Origin: Actinacidiphila yanglinensis
GTDB lineage: Bacteria > Actinomycetota > Actinomycetes > Streptomycetales > Streptomycetaceae
Length of the DNA: 64,000 nt
NCBI RefSeq assembly: GCF_900107965.1
Contig: NZ_FNVU01000028.1
Coordinates: forward strand, 52,201 to 116,200
Reading direction: 5' to 3'
Every line of letters starts with the position of its first letter. Position 1 is the stretch's first letter. Shown here one piece after another: positions 52,001-58,760 of this stretch. Below the pieces are notes generated by a model. The model was not told where the DNA came from and made no database searches. It worked only from the letters and a program-made list of their open reading frames with translations. A program made the position numbers and the translations under genes.

Positions 52001-52915
52001 GTGCTGCGCATCGCCGACACCGCCGAGCCGGGCTGGCACGCCACCCTCGACGGCTCCGCGCTCACCCCGGTCAAGGTCGACGGCTGGGCGCAGGGCTTCG
52101 AACTGCCCGCCAACGGCGGCCGGCTGGACCTCACCTTCAAGGAACCGGTCACCCACATCGGCTGGCTCGGGATCCAGGCGTTCCTGCTTCTCGTGGTGAT
52201 CGTGCTCGCGCTCCCCGGCCGCAGCCAGCAGATCGACGACGACCTGCCCGAGGCGGAGGGCGCCGCCGACATCCCCGGCCAGGCCACGGGCGAGGGCCGC
52301 CGCGCCCGCCGCCTCCAGGCCGCTGCCGAGGCCGAGGCGGAGGCCGCCGCGACGGGCGCCGAGCCGGCGCCGCCGGAACCCGCTCCCGCCGAGCCACTGC
52401 CGGTACGCGTTCCCCCGGCCCGGCAGGAGGCCCAGGAGGCCCAGGAGCCGGCCTACGACGAGCAGTCCGGCTACCCGGCCCAGGAGGGCGGCTACGACCC
52501 GTACGCGGCCCCTGAGGGCGGCGACGGCTACGCCTACCAGAACACCGGCTACCAGGAGGGCTCCTACCAGGAGGCCGGCTACCCGGAGGGCGGGTACCAG
52601 GACCCGGCCTACTCCCACTCCCAGGGCGCGGCCGAATGGGACGGCAGCCAGCCGTATCCGGCCGAGCCTGCCGGATACGACCAGCAGGCGTACGGCGACG
52701 CCTACGGCTACCCGCCGCAGCCCGGCTACGACCCCTACGCGCCGCAGCAGCAACTCCCGGACGGCCAGGTGCCGTACGAGCAGGGCTACGACGAGCAGCA
52801 GGGCGAGGGCGACCAGGGCGGTGAGCAGCCGTACCCCGGCCAGGCCGGCTACGTCGATCCCGCCTCGTACTACGCAGAAGGCGACCAGCACCACGACGGG
52901 AGCGACTACCAGTGA
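49040..52915 (+). CDS. Large family 2 glycosyltransferase with multi-helix membrane domain and Tyr/Gln-rich tail
   Basis: 1291 residues from ATG 49040 (MSVNSPAPAVQ); GTG 48956 is the longest open start. The N-terminal GT-A domain runs ~13-290 (VTAVLVAHDGARWLPKALQGLL, WLWLLHDDCEPDPGAL, SSAGMLVRRDVWEELGGFD, RDDVDFCWRAQSAGH). A membrane region with about a dozen helices follows, then an external beta-rich region (~800-1035) and a last helix (IGWLGIQAFLLLVVIVLALPG). The final ~230 residues are Gln/Tyr/Gly/Ala repeats (YQNTGYQEGSYQEAGYPEGG), presumably cytoplasmic and disordered. Its stop overlaps the DUF5719 start (GTGA). It likely glycosylates a surface polymer or protein. Confidence 0.88.
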   Translation: MSVNSPAPAVQAPGVPEFPRHVVTAVLVAHDGARWLPKALQGLLAQERPVQDVVAADTGSADDSARLLSEAIGDQRVLHLARRTGFGAAVEEAARSTAPLTADDLPYLRRRSGWDPVSRSWNDDAYDEPAQPHGDPVQWLWLLHDDCEPDPGALAALLRTAEASPSAAIIGPKLRSWYDRRQLLETGVSIARSGRRWTGLERREQDQGQHDQVRPVLSVSSAGMLVRRDVWEELGGFDRRLPLMRDDVDFCWRAQSAGHTVLIAPDAVMRHAEAASRERRPVDCAGRSAVNPHRVDKAGAVYTLLANTRGPLLPYVMLRIVVGTLLRTLAYLVGKVPGQAVDEIVGLLGVLLRPGRLLAARHRRGRGVVPPSELRPLFPPPGATVRATVDQVVSNFAGRADDATAAVGRHGGAVESGPGEDDGDYLELEQFARLKRIARKPGPVLFAVLLVVSLAACRGLLGGGALAGGALLPADPGASDLWDTYAGSWHALGAGGTQAAPPYIAVLALFATVLFGSTGLTLTLFLVASVPLAGVTAYFASRPLVESRLLRAWASVAYAFLPAATGALAGGRLGTAVLAILLPLMARAAVASAGLQLSDSAIERGARPGWRATWALALMLTFTTAFTPVTWPLALVLTAGALAWRLARGQQQLLVPHLLRSAALVVTPIVLLAPWSLTLLGHPGRMLDEAGLAYSTKTASGLDLLLLSPGGPKASGGFLLIGVVLAALAALMRGTRRTSIVAAWAVALTGLLFAVIENGKDWAGPATLIYGIALLAAAAIGAEGANERIAASGFGWRQPVAALIAFAAVAAPLLAAFTWVIDGADGPLKRTDPQQVPAFVAEEATTSDQPRTLVLTGTEGHVSYAVVRGSGARIGDAELGAEAPRNHALDTVVANLVAGSGADQGSRLAGYDVRYVLAPKGAPRSFGRVLDSTPGLSRLSQSDGTELWRVNQDVSRITITSKGAQPIGVPAGRLEAHTKVPAGPSGRVLRIADTAEPGWHATLDGSALTPVKVDGWAQGFELPANGGRLDLTFKEPVTHIGWLGIQAFLLLVVIVLALPGRSQQIDDDLPEAEGAADIPGQATGEGRRARRLQAAAEAEAEAAATGAEPAPPEPAPAEPLPVRVPPARQEAQEAQEPAYDEQSGYPAQEGGYDPYAAPEGGDGYAYQNTGYQEGSYQEAGYPEGGYQDPAYSHSQGAAEWDGSQPYPAEPAGYDQQAYGDAYGYPPQPGYDPYAPQQQLPDGQVPYEQGYDEQQGEGDQGGEQPYPGQAGYVDPASYYAEGDQHHDGSDYQ

Positions 52916-54411
52916 ACCGCAGCACCCTCTCCCTGGCCGGTGCCGTCGTCGCGCTCGCCGTCCTGACCGGCGCGGCCTCGATGACCGGGGGCAGCACGTC
53001 CGACACCGCCCCGGCGGCCTCCGCGGCCCGGCTGCCCGTGCAGCGCAGCACCCTGCTGTGCCCCGAGCCGTCGCCGTCGGAGTTCGCCAGCACCACGTAC
53101 ACCTCGTTCACGCCGGTGAGCAGCGGACCGGGGACGAGCACGGGCGAGAGCACGGGTGCGGCCACGGGTACGTCAGGCGCCAAGGCGACGCTCGTACCCG
53201 CCACCACCAAGCCCAAGGCGCTCAAGCCGCTCACCGCGACGGGCAAGCCCATCACGTCGTCCACCGACAAGGCGGACTCGCCCGCGCTCGTCGGCACCGC
53301 GGACGGTGCCCTGGCGCCCGGGTGGACCGTGCAGCAGACCACCGTGGTGAGCGACGGCCCCGGCCGCGGCGTGCTCGGTACCTCCTGCGTCGCGCCCGAC
53401 AGCGAGTTCTGGTTCCCGGGCGCGAGCACCGTGGACGGCCGCCAGGACTACGTCCACCTGGTGAACCCCGACGAGACCCCCGCCGTCGTGGACATCGACC
53501 TGTACGGCAAGGACGGCCAGCTCAAGGGCTCGACCGGGGACGGCATCACCGTGCCGGGCGACAGCTCCAAGCCGGTGCTGCTGTCCACGCTCATCGCGGA
53601 CAAGGTCCAGGACCTGACCGTGCACGTCGTCGCGCGCAGCGGACGGGTCGGAGCGGCCGTCCAGGCCACCGACAACAAGGCCGGCACCGACTGGCTGGCG
53701 GCCGCCGCCGAGCCCTCCGGCAACCTGGTCATGCCGGGCATCCCCTCCGACGCCACCGACGTGCGTCTGATCACCTACGCGACCGGCTCCGACGACGCCG
53801 ACCTCACGCTGAAGCTCGCCACCTCCACCGGCTCGATCACCCCGGCCGGCCACGAGACGCTGCACGTCAAGAGCGGCATGACCACCGCGGTCGACCTCGG
53901 GGACCTCACCAAGGGCGACGCCGGATCGCTGATCATCGGGTCGAGCACCTCGCACGACCCGGTGCCGGTGGTCGCCGCGCTGGAGATCACCCGGGGCAAG
54001 GGCAGCGACCAGGAGATCGCCTTCCTGCCCGCGACGAACCGGATCGACCGTGAGGCGACCGTCGCCGACAACCGGGCCAAGGGCTCCACGCTCGCGCTGA
54101 CCGCGACCGGCAAGGACGTCAGCGTGAAGATCACCTCCTCGGCGGGCTCGACCGGCGGCGAGTCGACGAGCAAGACCGTCACCGTCAAGGCGGGCTCGAC
54201 CCTGTCCATGGCCCCGCCGCAGCCGTCCGGCCTCAAGGGCACCTTCGCGGTCACCGTGCAGCGCCTGTCCGGCGGGCAGCTCTACGCGTCACGGATGCTG
54301 GCACTGCCGCTGGACGGGGTGCCGATGTTCACGATCCAGCCGATGCCGGACGACCAGGGCATGGTCGCGGTGCCGGATGCCGATGCGGACCTGCGGGTCC
54401 TGGAGCACTAG
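52912..54411 (+). CDS. DUF5719-family secreted protein
   Basis: 499 residues from GTG 52912, overlapping the preceding stop. An N-terminal hydrophobic stretch (LSLAGAVVALAVLTGAAS) is a signal anchor or signal peptide. A Thr/Ser/Lys-rich linker follows, then beta-rich domains (VLGTSCVAPDSEFWFPGAS, DYVHLVNPDETPAVVDIDLYG, GRVGAAVQATDNKAGTDWL). This architecture is DUF5719, regularly encoded right after the large GT2. Tight coupling suggests the two form a membrane-periplasmic complex. Two Cys (LLCPEPS and TSCVAPD) may make a disulfide. Biochemical role unknown. Confidence 0.85.
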   Translation: MNRSTLSLAGAVVALAVLTGAASMTGGSTSDTAPAASAARLPVQRSTLLCPEPSPSEFASTTYTSFTPVSSGPGTSTGESTGAATGTSGAKATLVPATTKPKALKPLTATGKPITSSTDKADSPALVGTADGALAPGWTVQQTTVVSDGPGRGVLGTSCVAPDSEFWFPGASTVDGRQDYVHLVNPDETPAVVDIDLYGKDGQLKGSTGDGITVPGDSSKPVLLSTLIADKVQDLTVHVVARSGRVGAAVQATDNKAGTDWLAAAAEPSGNLVMPGIPSDATDVRLITYATGSDDADLTLKLATSTGSITPAGHETLHVKSGMTTAVDLGDLTKGDAGSLIIGSSTSHDPVPVVAALEITRGKGSDQEIAFLPATNRIDREATVADNRAKGSTLALTATGKDVSVKITSSAGSTGGESTSKTVTVKAGSTLSMAPPQPSGLKGTFAVTVQRLSGGQLYASRMLALPLDGVPMFTIQPMPDDQGMVAVPDADADLRVLEH

Positions 54412-54512
54412 CCTCCCGGGGCGCCTGGCCACCCAGGACACGGGCTCACCTGGGCGCTGGGTTGCCTGGGGTGCTTGGCGTCCTAGGAGGGCAAGCGCCC
54501 CAGGATGCCGAT

Positions 54513-54539
54513 CTCCTTCGCGCCCAGGGCACGAAGGAG
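54513..54539. terminator. Palindromic hairpin between converging genes
   Basis: CTCCTTCG and CGAAGGAG are perfect arms, and the inside GCCC-A-GGGC continues the symmetry with one mismatch pair. It lies between the DUF5719 and zincin-like genes, whose stops converge. Confidence 0.6.
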
Positions 54540-54543
54540 GTCC

Positions 54544-54996
54544 TCACTCCTCGCCGTACTTCGGGTCGACGCTCTCCGGTGAGAGCCCGAGCAGTTCGGC
54601 GACCTGCTCCACGACGACCTCGTGCACCAGCAGCGCCCGCTCGTCGCGGCCCTTGGCGCGGATCTCCACCGGGCGCCGGTAGACGACGATCCGGCTCGGC
54701 CGGTCCTTGTCCGCGCCGATCAGCCTGCCGAGCGGCACCGGGTCGCCGTCGGACGGCGGGGCCTCCTGCGGCCAGGGCACGTCCTGGACGGCGAACTCCA
54801 CGTCCGCGAGCTGCGGCCAGCGCCGCTCCAGCCGGTCGGCGGCATCGCGCACCAGGTCGTCGAAGGCGTCGGCCCGGCTGAGCGCGAGCGGCACCTGCGG
54901 GGGCGCGATGGGCCCGCGCATGCCGCGGCCATGGCGGTCGCGGTGCCGCGGCCGAGGCGCGGGCTGGGGCGGGGGAGGAGGGGCCGAGCTGTCCAT
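54544..54996 (-). CDS. Zincin-like metallopeptidase-family protein
   Basis: 150 residues from ATG 54996, 7 nt after a TAGGCT box (likely leaderless). A Pro/Arg-rich N-terminus precedes a core ADAFDDLVRDAADRLERRWPQLADVEFAVQDVP and RPSRIVVYRRPVEIRAKGRDERALLVHEVVVEQVAELLGLSPESVDP. The position of the short Zincin_1 family's HExxH motif is occupied by HEVVVEQ, which keeps His-Glu and a later Glu but not the second His. It may bind metal differently or be inactive. It is the conserved neighbour between whiB and DUF3499, convergent with DUF5719. Confidence 0.82.
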   Translation of the reverse strand: MDSSAPPPPPQPAPRPRHRDRHGRGMRGPIAPPQVPLALSRADAFDDLVRDAADRLERRWPQLADVEFAVQDVPWPQEAPPSDGDPVPLGRLIGADKDRPSRIVVYRRPVEIRAKGRDERALLVHEVVVEQVAELLGLSPESVDPKYGEE

Positions 54997-55395
54997 CAGC
55001 GTGAGCCTAGTCCCCGACGCGGATGCGCACAGCAGGGCATCACCCCCCGCCGCCGTCCAGGTGCCCGAGCAGCCAGGTATCCGCAGCCCCCACCCGGCGC
55101 CGTCCACCGCGCCGTCGCCGGAACGGTGACCGGTTGCCGAACGACCCTGCCGCAGTGAGATCGAATCGGGCCACGGCGTGACGGATATCCGCCACTTGGC
55201 GACGGGACACGAAAGAGCCGGATGGCGGCGGTCATACCGTTGCTTTCGCTACCGATATCCGTCACTCCGATGGTCGTCGCAGGTCAGCCTCGTACCCCCG
55301 TGGCGCCCGGCCTCGGACCCCCACGGACGACACGAGCGGGTGAGCTGGCGGAGAGTCGTCGCGGCCCGCTCAAGAGTGCGGTACCGTCCAACATC
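54997..55395. other. 399-bp intergenic region with a long-range inverted repeat
   Basis: This gap between the divergent zincin and DUF3499 genes has no credible gene. It holds the zincin promoter box (TAGGCT on the minus strand), the inverted pair GTGACGGATATC/GATATCCGTCAC (55178-55189, 55254-55265) and, at its right end, a TACCGT box 8 nt before the DUF3499 start. Confidence 0.45.
55178..55265. promoter_or_regulatory. Inverted pair of 12-bp sites
   Basis: GTGACGGATATC (55178-55189) and GATATCCGTCAC (55254-55265) are exact complements 64 bp apart. The core of the left site (CGGATATCCG) is itself palindromic. Paired sites at such spacing can be bridged by one protein. Confidence 0.45.
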
Positions 55396-55767
55396 GTGAG
55401 CCCTGTACGTCGCTGTTCGCGCACCGCTTGCGGCCGCCCCGCCGTCGCGACACTGACGTACGTCTACGCGGACTCCACGGCCGTCCTCGGCCCGCTGGCG
55501 ACCTACGCCGAACCGCACTGCTACGACCTCTGCTCCGAGCACTCCGAGCGGCTCACCGCGCCCCGCGGCTGGGAGGTCGTCCGCCTGGTCACCGACACCG
55601 GCCCGGTCCGCCCGAGCGGCGACGATCTCGAAGCCCTCGCCAACGCGGTCCGCGAAGCGGCCCGCCCGCACGAACGCGGCCGGGGACCGGCCGCGGCCCG
55701 CGACATCGACCCGGTCGAGGTCGCCCGGCGCGGGCACCTGCGGGTCCTGCGGTCACCGGAGTCCTAG
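55396..55767 (+). CDS. DUF3499-family protein
   Basis: 123 residues from GTG 55396 (VSPVRRCSRTACGRPAVATLTYVYADSTAVLGPLATYAEPHCYDLCSEH in sequence order, shown here only by its key parts). Cys residues in RRCSRTACGRPA and CYDLCSEH are arranged CxxxxC...CxxxC-H, like a small treble-clef zinc site. LTAPRGWEVVRL follows, then a charged disordered tail. The family is actinobacterial, found next to manB and whiB. No function is established; a zinc-ribbon regulatory role would be a guess. Confidence 0.88.
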   Translation: MSPVRRCSRTACGRPAVATLTYVYADSTAVLGPLATYAEPHCYDLCSEHSERLTAPRGWEVVRLVTDTGPVRPSGDDLEALANAVREAARPHERGRGPAAARDIDPVEVARRGHLRVLRSPES

Positions 55768-55846
55768 CCTCCGCGAAGGCCCCCGCCCGCGCCTCGGATA
55801 GGTTGTGCGCACCGGACCGCCCGGGACCGTAACGCAGAGGTGTGCA

Positions 55847-57232
55847 GTGCCCCAATCATCGGGTTCTTCGGTGTCACCCGACCTGTCACAGATCGTCAAG
55901 GCGTACGACATCCGCGGCGTCGTCCCCGACCAGTGGGGCGAGCCGCTCGCCGAGGTCTTCGGCGCGGCGTTCGCCACGGTCACCGGAGCCGATGCCATCG
56001 TCGTCGGCCACGACATGCGGCCCTCCTCGCCCGGGCTGTCCCGCGCCTTCGCGCGCGGCGCCGCGTCCAGGGGCGCCGACGTCACCGAGATCGGCCTGTG
56101 CTCCACCGACGAGCTGTACTTCGCCAGCGGGCACCTCGACCGGCCCGGCGCCATGTTCACCGCCAGCCACAACCCGGCCCGCTACAACGGCATCAAGATG
56201 TGCCGGGCCGGCGCCGCGCCCATCGGCCAGGACACCGGGCTGGCAGAGATCCGCGATCTGGCCGAGCGGTGGTCGGCGACCGGGCTGCCGGCCGCCACCG
56301 ACGAACCCGGCACCCTCACCTCCCGCGACGTCCTCGGCGAATACGCGGGCTTCCTGCGCTCCCTGGTCGACCTGTCCAGGATCCGCCCGCTGAAGGTCGT
56401 CGTGGACGCCGGAAACGGCATGGGCGGCCACACCGTGCCCACGGTCCTGGACGGCCTGCCCGTGGACCTCGTGCCGATGTACTTCGAACTCGACGGCACC
56501 TTCCCCCACCACGAGGCGAACCCGCTCGACCCGAAGAACCTCGTCGACCTCCAGGCGGAGGTCCGCGCGACCGGCGCCGACCTGGGCCTCGCCTTCGACG
56601 GCGACGCCGACCGCTGCTTCGCGGTGGACGAGCACGGCGACCCGGTGAACCCGTCCGCCGTCACCGCGCTGGTCGCCGCCCGCGAACTGGCCAAGAACCC
56701 GGGCGGCACCATCATCCACAACCTGATCACCTCCCGGTCGGTGCCCGAGGTCGTCGCCGAGCACGGCGGCATCGCGGTGCGCACCCGAGTCGGCCACTCC
56801 TTCATCAAGCAGCAGATGGCCGAGTCGGGCGCCGTCTTCGGCGGCGAGCACTCCGCGCACTACTACTTCCGCGACTTCTGGAACGCCGACACGGGCATGC
56901 TCGCCGCCCTCCACCTGCTGGCGGCGCTCGGCGGCCAGGACGGCCCGCTGTCCGCCCTCGTCGACTCCTACGACCGCTACCCGGCCTCGGGCGAGATCAA
57001 CAGCACGGTCACCGACCAGGCGGGCCGCACCGCCGCCGTGCGTGCCGCCTTCACCGAGGACGAGCACGTCACCTTCGACGAACTCGACGGCCTGACCGTG
57101 ACCGCCGACGACTGGTGGTTCAACCTGCGCCCGTCGAACACCGAGCCCCTGCTCCGGCTCAACGTCGAGGCCGGCGACAGCGAGACGGTCGACCGGATCA
57201 GGGACCGCGTCCTCGCGATCGTCCGGGCCTGA
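55847..57232 (+). CDS. manB: Phosphomannomutase
   Basis: 461 residues from GTG 55847, with AGAGGTG upstream. Alpha-D-phosphohexomutase signature: VKAYDIRGVVPDQW, FTASHNPARYNGIK with the phosphoserine, FDGDADRCFAVDE metal loop, GGEHSAHYYF sugar-specificity loop (as in PMM/PGM), and RPSNTEPLLRLNVE phosphate-binding end. It interconverts mannose-6-P and mannose-1-P for ManC. It begins a row of co-directional genes: manB, Trm112-type, SIS protein, manA. PGM activity cannot be excluded, but the manA partner favours mannose. Confidence 0.94.
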   Translation: MPQSSGSSVSPDLSQIVKAYDIRGVVPDQWGEPLAEVFGAAFATVTGADAIVVGHDMRPSSPGLSRAFARGAASRGADVTEIGLCSTDELYFASGHLDRPGAMFTASHNPARYNGIKMCRAGAAPIGQDTGLAEIRDLAERWSATGLPAATDEPGTLTSRDVLGEYAGFLRSLVDLSRIRPLKVVVDAGNGMGGHTVPTVLDGLPVDLVPMYFELDGTFPHHEANPLDPKNLVDLQAEVRATGADLGLAFDGDADRCFAVDEHGDPVNPSAVTALVAARELAKNPGGTIIHNLITSRSVPEVVAEHGGIAVRTRVGHSFIKQQMAESGAVFGGEHSAHYYFRDFWNADTGMLAALHLLAALGGQDGPLSALVDSYDRYPASGEINSTVTDQAGRTAAVRAAFTEDEHVTFDELDGLTVTADDWWFNLRPSNTEPLLRLNVEAGDSETVDRIRDRVLAIVRA

Positions 57233-57403
57233 GCCCGGTCCTCGCCGGAGCGTCCGGCGGCGCCCGGCGAGTCGTCCGCGGGATCCCCGATCGCCCGCCC
57301 TGCGCGCACGTCCGGGCGGAACCGCCCCGCCGGCCGCACGGCGATAGGCTGAACCCGCAGGCCGCAACGCCCACCCAACGCCGCAACCCGCACGGAGGAT
57401 TCC

Positions 57404-57583
57404 ATGCCGCTCGTCGAACCCAGCCTCTTGGAGATCCTTGCCTGCCCGGCCTGCCACGCACCGCTGCGTGAGGAAGCAGCCGAGGCCGAACTCGTGTGCA
57501 CGTCCGACACGTGCGGCCTGGCCTATCCCGTACGCGATGAGATCCCCGTCCTCCTCGTGGACGAGGCCCGCCGCCCCGCCTGA
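57404..57583 (+). CDS. Trm112-family small zinc protein
   Basis: A 59-residue ORF from ATG 57404, behind CGGAGGA. MPLVEPSLLEILACPACHAPL, ELVCTSDTCGLAYPVRDEIPVLLVDEAR is the Trm112/YcaR pattern, with CPxC and a second Cys pair as probable zinc ligands and the PVRDxIPVLL end. In eukaryotes and archaea Trm112 activates methyltransferases; the bacterial small proteins are less understood. It is 171 bp after manB and 34 bp before the SIS gene, on the same strand. Real gene by motif and ribosome site despite its length. Confidence 0.9.
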   Translation: MPLVEPSLLEILACPACHAPLREEAAEAELVCTSDTCGLAYPVRDEIPVLLVDEARRPA

Positions 57584-57617
57584 CCCCCAGGCCGCATCCG
57601 CACCCGACCGGGAGATC

Positions 57618-58760
57618 GTGTTGTTCGACGAGTCGCTGTTGGAGGATCCCGACGCGCTCGCCCGCGCCGACGTCCACGGACTGCTGCGCGGCGTCGCCGC
57701 GGCCGGGGCACGCGTGCGCACCGCCCTGAGGCTCGCCCAGGAGGCGGGCATCACCGACCTGCGCCCCGACGGCCGCCCGCGCGCCCTGCTCGTGGCAGGC
57801 AGCGGCCCCGAGGCCGCCGCGGCCGCCGACCTGCTCGCCGCGCTCGGCTCGGGCGCCGCCCCCGTGCAGCTGCTCACCCCCACCGGGCCCACCCCGGAGC
57901 AGGGCACCTGGACCCTGCCCGGCTGGGCCGGCCCGCTCGATCTGCTGCTCCTGCTCAGCGAGCACGGCACCGAGCAGGGCCTCACCGACCTCGTCGAGCA
58001 GGCGTACCGGCGGGGCTGTACCGCCGCCGCCGTCACGCCCGCCAGGACCCCGCTCGCCGAGGCCGTCGAACAGGTCCGCGGCATGGCGCTGCCCTTCGCC
58101 GGCCCCGGCAGCGAGTTCGTCCCGGCAACGTCCCCCGCGCAGGCGACGACCGACACCGGCGCGTTCTGGGCGCTGCTGACGCCGCTGCTCTCCCTCACCG
58201 ACCGCATCGGGCTGATCAGCGCGCCGACGACCGCGCTCCAAGCCGTCGCCGACCGTCTCGACGCGATCGCCACCCGGTGCGGGCCCGCGGTCGCCACGTA
58301 CACCAACCCGGCGAAGACCCTGGCCGCCGAACTCGACGACTCGCTGCCCCTGTTGTGGAGCCAGGGCCCCGTTGCCGCCGCTGCCGCCCGCCGGTTCGCG
58401 ACCGTCCTGGCCATCCTCGCCGGACGGCCCGCGCTCGCCGCGGAGCTGCCCGCCGCACTCCCCGCCCACGTCCCCCTGCAGGCCGGCGCCCACACCCTGG
58501 CCGGCGACCCCGACGACTTCTTCCGCGATCGGGTCGAGGACACCCAGGAGCTGCGGCTCCGCATCGTCCTGCTGCAAGAGGCCCCCGACCAGCCCGGCTC
58601 GGCGGCGCCCGCGGCCCGCGAGCAGGCGTACGCCCACGACACCCCACTCAGCGAGATCACCGCCCCCGGCGGTTCCCCGCTCGACACCGCTGCCGAACTC
58701 CTCGCCCTCACCGACTTCGCCGCCGTATACCTGGCCGTCGCCTCGACCGAGAGACCATGA
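57618..58760 (+). CDS. SIS-domain protein, phosphosugar isomerase-like
   Basis: About 380 residues from GTG 57618 (TTG 57621 also possible), with GGGAG upstream. N-terminal FDESLLEDPDALARAD and ALLVAGSGPEAAAAADLLAALG suggest a SIS-type sugar-phosphate site; WSQGPVAAAAARRFATVLAILAGRPALAAELP is the helical part shared with the bifunctional phosphoglucose/phosphomannose isomerases. Catalytic residues are not clear. The gene overlaps manA by ATGA, as in mycobacteria, so it is probably a partner or regulator in mannose-phosphate metabolism. Confidence 0.82.
   Translation: MLFDESLLEDPDALARADVHGLLRGVAAAGARVRTALRLAQEAGITDLRPDGRPRALLVAGSGPEAAAAADLLAALGSGAAPVQLLTPTGPTPEQGTWTLPGWAGPLDLLLLLSEHGTEQGLTDLVEQAYRRGCTAAAVTPARTPLAEAVEQVRGMALPFAGPGSEFVPATSPAQATTDTGAFWALLTPLLSLTDRIGLISAPTTALQAVADRLDAIATRCGPAVATYTNPAKTLAAELDDSLPLLWSQGPVAAAAARRFATVLAILAGRPALAAELPAALPAHVPLQAGAHTLAGDPDDFFRDRVEDTQELRLRIVLLQEAPDQPGSAAPAAREQAYAHDTPLSEITAPGGSPLDTAAELLALTDFAAVYLAVASTERP

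Noticed and set aside
48512..52894. 1460-codon open frame antisense to the giant glycosyltransferase gene
   Set aside because: It is a shadow of codon bias: Gly/Ala/Val/Arg-only composition and no motifs, while the plus strand has a clear GT2 domain and membrane helices.
55222..55395. N-terminal extension of DUF3499 to ATG 55222
   Set aside because: The extra 58 residues are not family-like and run across the inverted repeat; GTG 55396 starts the conserved domain after a -10 box.
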